NCBI GenBank assembly: GCA_963969365.1
Contig: OZ017758.1
Span: 434,001 to 498,000 of the forward strand
DNA length: 64,000 bases
Direction of reading: 5' to 3'
Source: Asterochloris sp. CNOR1
Taxonomy: Eukaryota > Chlorophyta > Trebouxiophyceae > Trebouxiales > Trebouxiaceae
In this document: positions 32,084-44,159 of the stretch, piece by piece
How the letters are laid out: every line of letters starts with the position of its first letter
How positions within the stretch are numbered: position 1 is the stretch's first letter
Notes under the pieces: model-generated
Databases searched by the model: none
Seen by the model: the letters and a program-made list of their open reading frames with translations, nothing else
Told to the model about the DNA's origin: nothing
Made by a program: the position numbers and the translations under genes

Positions 32084-34906
32084 TGGCACCTGAGCTATGG
32101 CACTAGCCTGCAATGCATTGCAGTCTTCCTCGAGGTAGAGTGGTCCTGGTCAAGATTTTGTGCTACCCAAAAGCACTGTATAACTTGACAGCCGCGTTGC
32201 CAGTGACAGTGCGCCATGCTGGACATTGCAATGGGTCCCCTCGGAACACTTTCCTTCCATGATCTTGCCACGCCCACAGAAGATGTGAGAGAGTTGTGTG
32301 CCATATGTGAAATTGCTGAGTTGTTGCTGCCTGCTGGGTCACTGATGTGTGAGGCATGCTACGAGTCGCTGGCCAGTGCACAGGTTGCTAGTGCTTTTCA
32401 CGCCATGCATAGTACCTTTTGAATGGTTTCACAGTACTCAGCCAGGCGTGAGTTGTGCTGTTGGAAGTGTGCAGCCTGAAGTCGACAATGTAACAAGAGT
32501 CTGCGTTGACTTGGCATCTGTAAGACTCTGGTACATGATGAAGAGGCGACGCCTGCTGCCCTTGCCAGCGCCCTTGCCCTTGACGCTCCGCTTGCCTTGC
32601 TCTGGCTGCCAGAGCCACAAGGTGGACCCTGGCTGCCTGGTGCCAGATAGTGGCTGCCTGCCGTCAGGCAGTTTCTGACGGTTGCCAGTAGGTGACCAGG
32701 AGGTGCTGGCAAGTAGCAAGAAGGCTCTGATGCAAAGCCCGGTGGCGGCCGCCCTGGCTGACCCCCTATCAGCTGAATCCACCAAGCACGTGTGAGTGGA
32801 CATGAACCTGACGTGAACGGTGAGAGCCATGTACTTTGCAGAGAAACGCCATGGGAGGGCACGTGTTAGGGTTGGCCCGGCCTGCAAAGACAGAGCAGCC
32901 TTCTGATGGACGCTCTGGCGCCCCTTGGGTACCACCCTGGCTGCCTCTGCCCTGGCCTCTCTGGCGCTGACTATCCTGCAGCCACCTGCAACTTCACACT
33001 GAGGTAGCTAAGTGCATGCCCAGACCCCTGCTCTCAGCAGCAATGAAAGTCACCCTGTTGCAGGCTGCGGCGCATTTGGCATTCGAAAGGCCGAAGCTCA
33101 TGGCTGCAGTCTGCATTGACCTTCCTCTGCCTTGCTGGAGTGGCGCTCGTCCAGGGCATCACCCAGCTGCTTCTGAGGGCTGTTCCTGCGACAGGAAGAC
33201 TTGAATGACCCCTGGCTGTCAGCCCACTGCAGGCTCAGCAAGATGCTACAAGACCCAGGCTGCACAGACGGCAGGCCTTGCCCACTGATGATTGAAAGAC
33301 CAGCAATGACTTTCTCCAGGGCTGCAGTGTGGGCCTCTGCATTGCTGAGGAGTGTCGCTGCTGCTAGAGCACCCTGGACATGCCAAGCCCTCCCTGCTGA
33401 ATGCCTCCTCGCTGAATACCTCCTCCTGGACCCCCACAGGAGCAAAAGCTGCGGCTGCCTGGGCAATGCCTGGATCACGTGCCTTCCAGCGGCCTCGGTC
33501 TAAGCTGCAGCTGACAGCTGCTGGTTTGTTACTGCTGAAAACAGCAGCAAGCTCATCTGGAAGTGGGCCCTCGGTCCAGCTCTCATGGCTGTAGGCATAT
33601 GCAGCCAGCCATGGCAGGTTGCAAGCGAGGGTACAGGCATGCAGGCAAGGGGAGACAGGGCCATGCTGAGGCAGGGCAGAAGGCATGCAGTGACGACAGC
33701 AGGGCTATGTTGACAACTTTCGTGCTGCAAAACTGAGTGAGGTGCAGCCTGGTGGCTCACGACTGTTGTGGGCGCACTGTAAGCACATGGGGTCTTTGCA
33801 GCAATTTTAGAAAGGCTCCCAGACCCAGGGCCATTGACTACAGGCAGTTTCAGAAGCTTGCCTGGGGATGGAGCAATTCAGGCTCCAGCCATCGAAGTCG
33901 ACCCTGCAGGGCACTCTAGGTGGATGACCTGCCCCAGATAACCCTTGTGATGACCACTGAGAATGTGCTGCAGCACTCAGGTTCAATGGACCTGACCGAG
34001 TGCGCAGTAATCAGTGAGCAGACCTTTGGGTGGCTGCATGCCCAGACAGCAGGTGCCAGCAGGAGGTACCAGCTAGGCTGACCATCTCAAGCCAAAATCA
34101 GGGATCCAACCCCCAGAGAGACAGCAAGGGCGTCCAGGGCGAGCCACTATGCACGTCAGGCTTTGAATTGACCTCCTGCAAAGTGATCTTTCAACAGGGA
34201 AAGGTGGGAGCTATACCCTCCCATGTGGTACTGCCATGCACACAAAGCAGGACTGGCAATTGCGCGCTGGCTTGGCTGCTGCTGTGCACCCCAGATCTGA
34301 TACATTGTTGTGAGGCAGCAATGCATCATGCAGCCAGTAGGAGTCAGCTTGCATGATTGCCTGAAGCATCTGCACAGTAAGTTGACATACCTCACTTGCC
34401 CTTCCATGCCTCTGGCAGGCTTGCGGAGCCACATCTCTCTCTGAATAACTTGGCTGTCAGTACACAGATCAGCATCGCCTTGATCCAGAGATCCTGGCTC
34501 AGCTAGCCTTGCCTGGGGCAGATCAAATCAGATGGACAAAGTGAATTCACGCGAAGTTCAGGTCAATGCCAAGTTTGCTGCCCGGCAGAATCCCCAGGCG
34601 CAGGCGTTGGGTTGTCCCCATGGGTGGCCATAAGAGAGACGCCACAAGCAGCCACATGCAACACTTACGGGACAGGATCGCATGCCGGCATGCGCAGCGT
34701 AGTATATGTGTCCTGAGACGCAGGCCTGCACCCATTCCTGATCGGATCTTCACAGTTCACAAGCGCCAGGTGAGCAGATCTCGTTTCTCATGACACTGTC
34801 GCCCAGCCTGGTTGACGCCCTGGAGCCATCTCTACAGCTTCGCGCTGCATGAAGCTGCATCTGACTGAGATAGAGTGCTGCCAATGTAGATCTCTTGTTC
34901 AGCATC
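32084..34906. other. Gene-poor interval, 5' flank of the dioxygenase gene
   Basis: About 2.8 kb without a block I can assign. Short frames overlap on both strands. A helical-looking minus-strand stretch (ALAAATLLSNAEAHTAALEK, about 33400-33340) is the only part with protein-like character, and I could not build a gene around it. Confidence 0.45.
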
Positions 34907-37900
34907 ATGGCCCCACCAGCCAGTGGCAGCACGCTTGTGGCCGCTCCAGCCCCAATCAAATTTGAGAAAGAGTACCAGCCCCACTCCGACTATGAGCAGA
35001 AGCTCAAACAGTATGTGGATCAGATCAGCAGCTTCACGCTGCCAACCAAGAATGTGCCCGTCGAGTGAGTAGTGGCCATGCGCTGGTGTGCCTCTGCTGG
35101 TCCTTGGTGTGCCAATGCTGCATGGCTGCACATGTCTGGGGGTTCATGTCTGCCATCACCCTTTATCAATCCTGCCACGCATGCCAACAAAAGGGTTTTA
35201 CTGGTCACAAGCCCATGCGCATCTCCTCGACCATCATTCTTGCTGCTTGCAGTCTATTGCTTGGCGCCTGTCTGACCAGCATACCAGTCAGCAAACTGCC
35301 CTCCTGCAGCTGAGCATGGCTTTCAGCCATCTCCACACAATCTCGTACACCCTGCAGGCACTCGGGACCTCAGGGCAAGGTCAAGCCCCTGACCATCATC
35401 GATGACCCCTCAGACTGGAAAGCCGCTGATTGGCAAGGGCGTGAGGACGAGTACACCTACACCTTCAGCCAGGCCGACACTGAGGAGCTGCTGGCTGCAG
35501 TGGAGGCTGCCAAGGCCAAGGGGGTGGCCACAGAGGATGACGTGCTGGCGGTGAGTGCCTCTGCCAGTGGCTTGATGACTGTGGATGCAGTGAGTGTCAG
35601 GTCTTGTTGACGCCATCAATCCTGCATGCAACGCCTGTGCTGGCACCAGCTTGTCACAACATGCCTGACTCACCTTTTGCCATGGACTTCTCCTACTACA
35701 GTTGGTGCACTGTCCAAGGTTGCATGAATCTGCAACCCTCTGTGCTCTCTTGCTGCAGCTGACCAAGGAGGACTTTCCCCTGCCCACTCTGGGGAAAAAG
35801 TTGGTGGGTCTGGGCAAGGAGGTCAACCAGGGGCGTGGTTTCCAGCTGGTCAGGTGAGGCTCTCCATTCAGCACAGATTTCCTGCTAGAGTGAGCTGGCC
35901 TGTGCTGAGTTCTTTCCTAAAGGTCTTTGCCAGCTGATATCGTGCGTAAATGTGATGCTACAATCTCAGTCCCAGCCTGCCAAGTCTGTTTCACTCCTGA
36001 TCATACTTCTGCTGGCATGGTGACTTCAGCTGCCCCTGTGGGCTGCATTGTTGATGTGGGCCCTCAATTGCCAATCGTCTTATGTGGTGTGTGCTGCAGG
36101 GGCTTCCCTGTGGAGCAGTTTAGGGGCGACCGCCTGGGCCAGGTGCTGGCCTTCTGGTCCTTTGCACTTCACCTTGGCAGGCCACTGGTGAGCCTACTGC
36201 TGAACAACCAATCAACCGGTTAACTCGGAGATAGAGCACAGCCTTAGCCAGGCTCTGGAGTCAGTACTTGTTGTAGGTCAATTGCTCAGTCCTCCTCTTT
36301 TGTGGTCTGCCTGGAAAGACGTCCCTATATGCAGTGTGCTGGTCAGCCTAGTCCCGTGAAATGCTGCTGCCAGCACAGATGTCCAAAGGAAGGCTGTGCG
36401 CTGCAGGTGTCCCAGACTGACTACAAGGAGGATGGCACCGTGTATGGCTCTGTGCTCAACCATGTGACAAAGGGGCGCTGGGCCAATGGTGAGGCAATTG
36501 CGAAGTGCACACTGCCAAAACTGCTACAACGGGGGTGCCCTGCTGCAGCTACAAAGCAACTGGTGCTCCCTGACCTGCTGCCATGCCTTTGTGCGTGCCT
36601 CACCAGCACACCTGCGTGTTGTGAACTGCCCCCTGCCACCTGCGACATGTGTTGGTAGGGCCTGAGCTGGCGGCCCCGCCCTGGCTTGTGCTCGCTGCAG
36701 TGCTCCTGACAGGGCCCTGCTGACAAAACTTCCCTGCAGGCCAGGCAGATCATGCAGGCTGGGCACCTCATGCAGGCTGGTTTGTCTCGAGATTCCCTGC
36801 CCCTGCCTGCAGTGTTCAAGGTCGAGAAGAATGTGGACAATACACTGGTCAAGCCCCGGGACCCACACCGCCTGCTGGACACCCACCGGCTGCACTTCCA
36901 TTCTGACCAGGTGGGCACAGGCAGGGTCTCTGGCATGTTTGTGACGCCTGCATGGCAGTGGTGCCTGCATGGCCTTCATTGGCTCTCAGGAGAGTCATGC
37001 CACCATCTACCAGCCCAGCCTGCACCACCACATCGCATATGCACTCCAGCAGGACTCCTGCTCCTGAACAGGCGGTCCCCCTTGCGCCACACAGCACCGC
37101 CAGGACGCCTCTGCCTGCAGGGCGCCACCGACCTGATTGCCCTGCTGAGCCTGAGCGCTGCCAAGGAGGGCGGCGACAGCAAGTGGGTGTCCAGCCTGGC
37201 CATCCACAATGAGCTGCTCAGGCGTGGGCGCAAGGTGAGCCCGCCTGCCCGCCTCTTTTTTGATGTACCTCATGGAGTCGTCTCTTGAAGGTCACGAGGC
37301 TCACCTGCTGCCAGCAGGGCTGCACGTCCTCTGCAAACGGCATCGTCATGGGTCGCTGCCATGCAAACCTGGCTGCAGACATGGTGCTGCTGCCAGAACA
37401 TTCGGCTTGCAGCATACTGCTGGGCCCCTGTTTGTACCTGCGACACCCCTGCAGCACAGCAATATTTCTGGATTCACCCCCTGCCCCCTCTCCTGAGCAG
37501 GACCTGGTGGAGGTGCTGAGCACCCCTGGGATCTGGAAGACCCCCCTCAAGAATGACCAGGCCTCCTACCAGCGCAACGCTGACGGGTCCCTCAAGGTGA
37601 GCTTGCACAACTGTGTGGGGTGGACTGTGCAGCATGGAGGCCAGTGCAGATGCTCAGTATACCAGCTTTCCCAGGGAACCCCTGCCTGACGTCTGCTGCA
37701 GCCTTACTGATCAGCACCCTGTGCTGCATCCCTTGCCAGCTGCAGCTGGAAACACTTTCCTAGTATTTGTGTACGATCTGACCACCAGCAACTGCACAAA
37801 ACTGATGCTGTCTGCTGCTGCCTGTGCAGGGCTATGAGGAGGTGGTGCCCTTCGAGTAAGTTACACTCCTACATGTTGTTGATTGCCTTCTTGAGCTGCC

Positions 37901-39019
37901 ATGTCAGGCGTCTGTGAAGATGGCCGATATGTTGCTCTGAGACTGCAAGTGCACATCATAATGGCAGCACCTACATCAGTGCCGTTTGCACCGAGATGGT
38001 TGCGGGCACATGTTTCAGTAGTCCTTCCTGCTGTTCAAGGTGACCTGCCCAAGTGCTTGCCCCTCGCATACCACAACGCCTATGCACAATGCAGGTACCA
38101 TGATGGCTACCTGACCATCCACTTTGAGTCCCACAAGTACCAGGACATTGAACTGAGCCCCCTGCAGCATGAGGCCGTCTGGTGAGATCATTCACTGTGC
38201 ACAGCTTCACTACATCTAAGGAAGTTGCAGACCTGCCACTGCCTCACCCTCTATTTGCCTGTGCGTCTACACACCTGTTAGCAGAGTTCTTGATGTGCTT
38301 TCTGCAACAAAGAATGCGACGGTCAGTCCTGCTGCTGCCGCACTCTTACTTGCCAGAGTGGCTGCAAACTGATAGATCTTTTCAAGGTCTACCTCGCACA
38401 ATGCCACTGTTTGTGTGCATCATTGCCATTCCTGCAGGGCGGTGGCGACGCTGGCTGAAGACCCAGAATTTCATCTGTCCAAGAAGCTGCAGCCTGGGGA
38501 TATCGAGATCATTCACAACCCTACCATCTTCCACGCACGCTCAGAGGTTGTTGACGGCGAGGTAAGCATGCAAGGCAAATGGATCCAGCCCTTCCTCATG
38601 GATTTGACATTTAGGGATGCTGGAGCCATGCTAGGCATCAACAGCAAAAGAAGCTGCTGCATGTGGCTCAGCCTTTGCTAGAGTGGCGCTGCGCATGCTT
38701 CCAAGCCCTGCAAATCACTCAGTTTCTGCACCATGCCAAGGACTATGTCGCTGCCAGACAGCAGAGGCTGTTGGGTACCATGACTGTGAGTTGTCTTGGC
38801 TTCTCTATGCAGGATGATACCGACAAGCGTCAGTTGCTGCGCTGGTGGGTGCACGCAGACTTCAACAAGCGTCCCATTGCGCCCCACTTTGCGCCACGCA
38901 GCAATGTTACACCCACAGGCGGCTTCATCGTACCAGCTGATGAGAAGATCCGCCTGCCCTTTTTCCCATACAGCCGCCGTGACAGGGAGGGGCTATCACC
39001 GGTCTCCCCTGTGAAGTGA
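34907..39019 (+). CDS. TauD/TfdA-family Fe(II)/2-oxoglutarate dioxygenase, 12 exons
   Basis: Oxygenase of the clavaminate-synthase-like fold; substrate unknown. Exons 34907-35064, 35358-35550, 35759-35853, 36100-36187, 36407-36488, 36813-36910, 37121-37234, 37501-37596, 37830-37855, 38095-38181, 38438-38561, 38813-39019 are all in phase and give 455 residues. The iron ligands are visible as HSDQ (H235, D237) and the distal H378 in NPTIFHAR; R397 in RQLLRWW fits the 2-oxoglutarate-binding arginine. Between them comes the typical block after HxD (GATDLIALLSLSAAKEGG, then WVSSLAIHNELLRR). The ATG at 34907 gives a soluble N-terminus with no signal. A TGTAA, the usual chlorophyte polyadenylation signal, lies 19 bases after the stop (39038-39042). 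Confidence 0.9.
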
Positions 39020-39549
39020 GACTGTGCCCAGAGTCTGTGTAAGTTGTCCACTAAACATCAAAGTGGTGCACCCACCTGTCTAGTGTCAGAGCTGATGATG
39101 CACCCATGACGACAGGTTGTTTGTCTACTTGTATGAAGATGAGATAGAAAGGTTGTAAACTTTGTCAAAAAGTCTTCGATTGAGACGCTGTTGATAGAGC
39201 ACCCTGTTTACAACATTTGTGCAAGTCCACACAGGTGTAAACACCAGAGCAGGGACTTGTGTGACACATGGCTCTTCGCAGGAACTTTCCAAGAGGATGT
39301 ACAGGGGACACACAATTAAACATGGAAAGTGGGGAAGCGCGTGCGGGACTGACACAGCCAGGAAGGGATTGGTGTCAAGGGAACTCTTCTCTTACATTGC
39401 CGGGTGCAGGAACTCCCTCGGCCTGGCAGAAGGTGCCTACGTATTGAGACCCATTTGACTCGTGCCCCCAGGGGCGCGTCGACTGGCATAGGGCTCACAA
39501 AGTTGAGAGGGCACAAGCTGCCGGAAGTTTCATGTGATCCTCAGCCAGC
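39020..39549. other. Intergenic between convergent genes
   Basis: About 530 bp between the stop codons of the dioxygenase and the coiled-coil gene. It begins with a TGTAA likely to serve the plus-strand gene. Nothing else is recognised. Confidence 0.6.
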
Positions 39550-42500
39550 TCAAGACTTGGTGGCCAGAGGAGCGCTGCAGGCGTTGCGCAGCATGGCGGG
39601 GTCATGGCGCAGCTCCTGACTGCGGGCGCGCAGCGTCTGGTGCAAAATGTCTGCACGGTCGACGCCGCTGGGCAGGGAGGAAGATGCGCTGGAGCCAGCG
39701 CTGTGAGGGCGGTCCCGCCGGAACCCGCTCATCTTCTTCTCGATGGAAGAGCGGGGGCTGCGCCCGTAGGCCCACCTGCGAAGAGCAGGCAGCAAGGGGT
39801 CTGTCGGCAGCAATTGAGGACAGGCAGCGCAGCGTTAGGAGCCCACAAGAGCCAGCAGACTGCACACAGGCAGCGGCTGTCAGCAACACTGAGGTTAGAG
39901 CAGGAGCACACCGTCTCTGCTCGCTGGAAAAGCAGAGGCCCATCCCCTTGCATGGCCACCAGTGTAGCCTGCACCCCGGAATGAATGCCGAGAGGGTGCA
40001 ACCTACTGAGTTGATGAGACAGGGGATGAGGGTCATGTGGTGAGCTCTGGAGACAGCTGCAGGGGAGGGCAATATGCGCCGCACCGCAGCAGTACTATGA
40101 TGCCACCAAGTTTCGTTGGCGGGGTTGACAGGATGGGGGCGATGAGAGAACCTCTTCGCACGATGCAGCCACAGCAGTAGGCTGCACCCAGAGAGACCTG
40201 ACAGCCCCTTTGTACAAGGAAAGAAGCTTGCCATCCTACGAACACACTGCAGATGTGCTGGCCTGAAGGGGGCTGGGCAGGGCAGCAGCCACTATTGTGG
40301 GCCAGAACAGCAGCCGCAACTGTGAGCCCCTGCCTGCAGCAGGTGACTGCCCTGCATCAAAATCGCAGGAGCACATGTCAAAACTGCAGTCCACTCACTC
40401 GGTGGCTGAATCGTAGGGGAGCGGGCCCAGGTCCTTCATACTGATGCCCCGAGCCTCCAAGCGCTGCTCCAGGGCTTTCAGGTTGCCCAGCAAGCCCTCC
40501 AGCTGCCTGCACACAGGGGCAGAGGGGTGGCTGTGACTTCAGGGCACCACAAACTCTAGCTGTGCTCATACAGCAGCCGGCGCGCGTACGCTCTCTCCCG
40601 CCTGTGAAGCTGCCAGTGGCGGGCATGGTACCTCGTGCTGTGGCACACACCACCTTCCAGTGCAGCATAGAGGGAAAGCCTGCAATGAAATGCCAGACAG
40701 TGCCCTGCGCAGCCGCACAGCAGGCAGCGTGAAGCACATCATCTGGCTGCAGTCTGCACACTGCCTGGCATCATGGCCTCTGGCGAGACCACTGGAGGTG
40801 CAACATACATGAGTTGCTGCAGGCTGCAGCTCTCCCTATCCCGGCATGCAAACTCAATCTTCCCACCTGTTGATCCAGTGCACCGTCGCTCTCACAATCT
40901 CACAGCACCAGAGTAATCATGTCTGCAACATGACATCATGCCCTAGCTGCAAGCCATGTATCGTCCTTGGCTGACAAACTGTTTGTGCGGTGGAGACCCA
41001 GGGGCAGACCAGGAAAGGCAGACCCTCCTGTGCTTGAATGTGGCCATATACCGGCACACATGCCTCCCTCAAACCTTGCTCAAGCCAGCCCACCTGTTCA
41101 TGCGGTTGACAATCCCCTCCTCTTCCATCTCCAGCTGGCTCTCCAGCTGCACCTTTTCACGGTTGATGCGGTCCACCCCCGCCGCCAGGTCCGTCACTGT
41201 GCGCTGCAGGCTGCTCTTCTCCTTCTGCAGCATCATCTTTTCCTGGCCCATGCGGGTGACCTGCAGCAGGGCAATGGGCTCTCCCGCTGTGCTTGCAGGC
41301 CAGCCGGAGGCTGGCAGGGAGGATCAGCATAGCTGCTCCTCTGTGAGTGGTCAATCAGCATGATCTGCTGCATAACACTGTCCAGAGGGCTTCCAGAACC
41401 AGAGGAGCCTAAAGGCGAACATGCCGACTGCACATATGAGCTGGTAGTCACGCCATATGGAGCACAGTGATGTTTCGCTGGGCAGCCAGGCCGCACATGC
41501 ACATGCTGCCCACCTGTTTCTGCAGTTTGTGTACAATGTACTCCTGCTCCGCCTCCAGCTGGTTCTCGAGCTGCACTTTCTCAAGGTTGAGCTTGTGCTT
41601 TTCCATACTGAGCTCCAACAACTGCACCACATGCACAAGCAGCAAGTCAGCGACGGGGTCCACCGCGCACAAGGCGCAGGCAGCGCTGCAGTGTGGGCAG
41701 CACCTCACGCCATGCTGTGCAGAGAACCGTCACAGGCAGCAGTGCCAGTGAGCAGCACAGTGCGAGCACACCCTTGCTGTGCAGGGTCGGCAGCTCCAGC
41801 TGCAGCATGCAGGGACACCACAGAAGCCTGTCACCTTTTTCTGCAGCTTGGACACGATCCCTTCCTGCTCTGACTCCCTTTTCTCCAGCTCCAACTTCTC
41901 GCTGTTCAACTGCAGTCGCAGAATGTGCAACACCTGACCAACTGCCCGCCTCCAAGTCAGCAGCATCTTTGCAGTCACTGCACTGTATAGGGGGCATATG
42001 CTGCACCTGCAGAAGAGCAGGCGTGCTGCCAAGTTGCAGTCACTGTCAGAGAAGCTGGGAGGGCCCTCGACAGCTGCACACTGGTACAAGTGACATTTTT
42101 GTGAGGTGTCCCACCTGTTCTAGGCGCTTCTGCAGGTTGTTGATGAGGTACTCCTCCTCCTCTTCGACCTGCGGGAAGGGCAGCCTGGGTCATGTGGAGT
42201 GTATAATGCTCTGGCACCAATCACTGGCACACCCACCCCCTGCACACCCCACAACCCCCAAGGTGGGCTGGCCTGGGTGTGCAAAGACCATCCATGCTTA
42301 CCTCCGTCGCCAACACCTGCTTCTCCCGTTTGAGCTGCTCCAGACGCTTCATCAGCTTGTTTGTGATGAACTCCTCCTCCTGCTCGACCTCTTTGGCCTG
42401 CAGCAGACCATCAACCTGCTGGTGTACACAGACTCAAGCAGGTTTATACAGACTCAGCAGGCGTCAAAGATCAAAGAACACAACGGCTGCTGGACTGAGT

Positions 42501-42990
42501 CTGCAGCCAGAGTCTCCCCCACCAAAGCACAGCCTAAAGACAAGCTTATCTTGCAGCTCACTGTCCCAGCTATCATGCAAAGCTTGCATCAGTTGCCGTG
42601 TTGCATGTCTCATGCAAAGCTGCACAAGTGCCTGCAGCAGTCTTGCTTGGGTATCACGCTGCAGTTCTGGCTCACCATGGCTGCGTTCTGCTCCCTGGTC
42701 TTCTTCAGCTCCTCCGCAATGCCATTGGATCTTCGCCTCTCTGCCTCCAGCTGCAGCAGACATTACATGGTTGGCAGTGTGATCAAGCAGCAACAGCAGA
42801 GCCTGAGCATGTGCACCTGGACTACCCCTCCTGCTGCCTGGGCTGCAGCAAGGTGCAGACTGCATGACTGCAGACACAGACGACATTGGGACCAGTCGAA
42901 GGGGCTTGCCTGCTGCTTGGTGCTTATCATCATTTGCACCAGCTCCTCCTTGGACAGCCCTTCGAAATCAGAGGCTGCCCTGGCTGCCAT
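39550..42990 (-). CDS. CCDC6-family coiled-coil protein, 9 exons
   Basis: Exons (minus): 42990-42910, 42750-42676, 42397-42302, 42168-42115, 41933-41835, 41621-41514, 41260-41094, 40506-40399, 39775-39550. All junctions keep phase and give 337 residues. The middle is a repeated coiled coil in which each unit ends E-x-E-x-EF/GI-V/T-x-KL-x-KK: VEQEEEFITNKLMKRL, EEEYLINNLQKRL, ESEQEGIVSKLQKK, EAEQEYIVHKLQKQ, EMEEEGIVNRMNR. This spacing is the hallmark of animal CCDC6 and its plant and algal relatives. The tail is Ser/Arg-rich and basic. Intron 1 has a GC donor (CAG|GCAAGC). In animals the family is a cytoplasmic/nuclear scaffold; the algal role is unknown. The first 27 residues (MAARAASDFEGLSKEELVQM) suit an N-terminus. 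Confidence 0.85.
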
Positions 42991-44159
42991 GGCAGCTGTC
43001 GTCACCGGCCCCAGACACACAGGAGGTGCTAGCGTGTTGCTGCCTGACCAAACTGTTCACGACGGACGATGCGAGCAGACCCGGAAAGTAGAATGGAAGA
43101 AGTTGCGAGGTCTTGAATGCTGGGGCATTCCAGCTCAGCATGGGCTGCAACATGGCTTTTGGCTCCGTTAATCATCGAGTGACCGATAGAAGGTCTATCT
43201 GGCATGCCCGCCCTGCGTGGCCACTGGCTTCAACCAGTGACTGTCATCTGCCTGCGGCCCCGCCATGCTAATCAGTCTCAGATGGGCAGGCCACGGCCAG
43301 TTGGTGCAAGCAAGGGCTGGCATCAAGGCCGTTATGCGTTCTCAGTCAGAGTTTCAGCATGCAAACAAGGATGAGTGGTGGCTGGCAATGGAGCATGTCA
43401 AGACCTGTTTGGCTGGCAGTAACCGCCAGCACGGCGACGGCATTCCAGGCTGCGCCTGACACCAAAGCCCCGCATTGCCTGTGTTCAGTATTGTGCTGTG
43501 AAGCACAACCAGAAGGAGTTGCGGCCTCTGCAGGCGCCTGCACTGTGTGAAATTAGGTGCTCTACTTCATTTGCTGCGCGAGCTGCCTGGATTCAGGCAG
43601 GCTCTGCATGCATCTTTCAGATTGCTGCTTACTTGCATTTCAATGCGTCTGGATCGCTTCTTGCAGAAGTGCTGCCCTGCAGCGCTCTGGCAGACCAGGG
43701 ACCGCAGTCAGCCATTGCACCTTGACTGCTGCAAGTGGTCCATGCTAACGCCACCATGCTATCTATCTGTTGTCAGATGATTGTGACAGCTCCCTGAAGC
43801 TCCAAGCACTTGTAGAAGAGCTCTAGGTATGTCATGTTGAGAGTATGGCGTTTTTTTAGAACCACAGCAGTTCTGGCCTCATCATGTGTTGAACTCAGAC
43901 TGGCAGGACCTCACTGAGCAGTACCGCTTTTGGACACACCAAGGCTCCTCTCACCTTACCATGGCCCTGCTTGCTGCAGCTGGTGCCAGAAGGACAGCAG
44001 GCAAACTAATCAATAACCATAAGAAGGCTATTGACCACACATGTGAAGGCTGGCGGCAGTAAGCGCAGCTTACAGACCCTCTGGATGGCACCAGTTCACA
44101 GGATGGCTGAACACGTGACTCACTTCAGCTTGAAGCAGCAAACAGCACTGATACATGAT
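42991..44159. other. Intergenic, promoter side of the CCDC6-like gene
   Basis: About 1.2 kb between the start of the CCDC6-like gene and the stop of the next minus-strand gene. No conserved coding block is seen. It should contain the promoter of the CCDC6-like gene and the 3' end of the large gene. Confidence 0.5.

Noticed and set aside
32388-32935. Minus-strand frames of 76-165 residues
   Set aside because: Three overlapping frames with shuffled composition and no motif; typical GC-rich chance frames.
33098-33686. Overlapping minus-strand frames with helical peptide ALAAATLLSNAEAHTAALEK
   Set aside because: Two frames share the region, no family is recognisable, and no consistent exon chain or start could be built.
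41693-43171. A 492-residue plus-strand open frame
   Set aside because: It lies antisense to the CCDC6-like gene. Its minus-strand partner has family motifs and nine phase-consistent exons, whereas this frame is Cys/Ser/His-rich without any motif.
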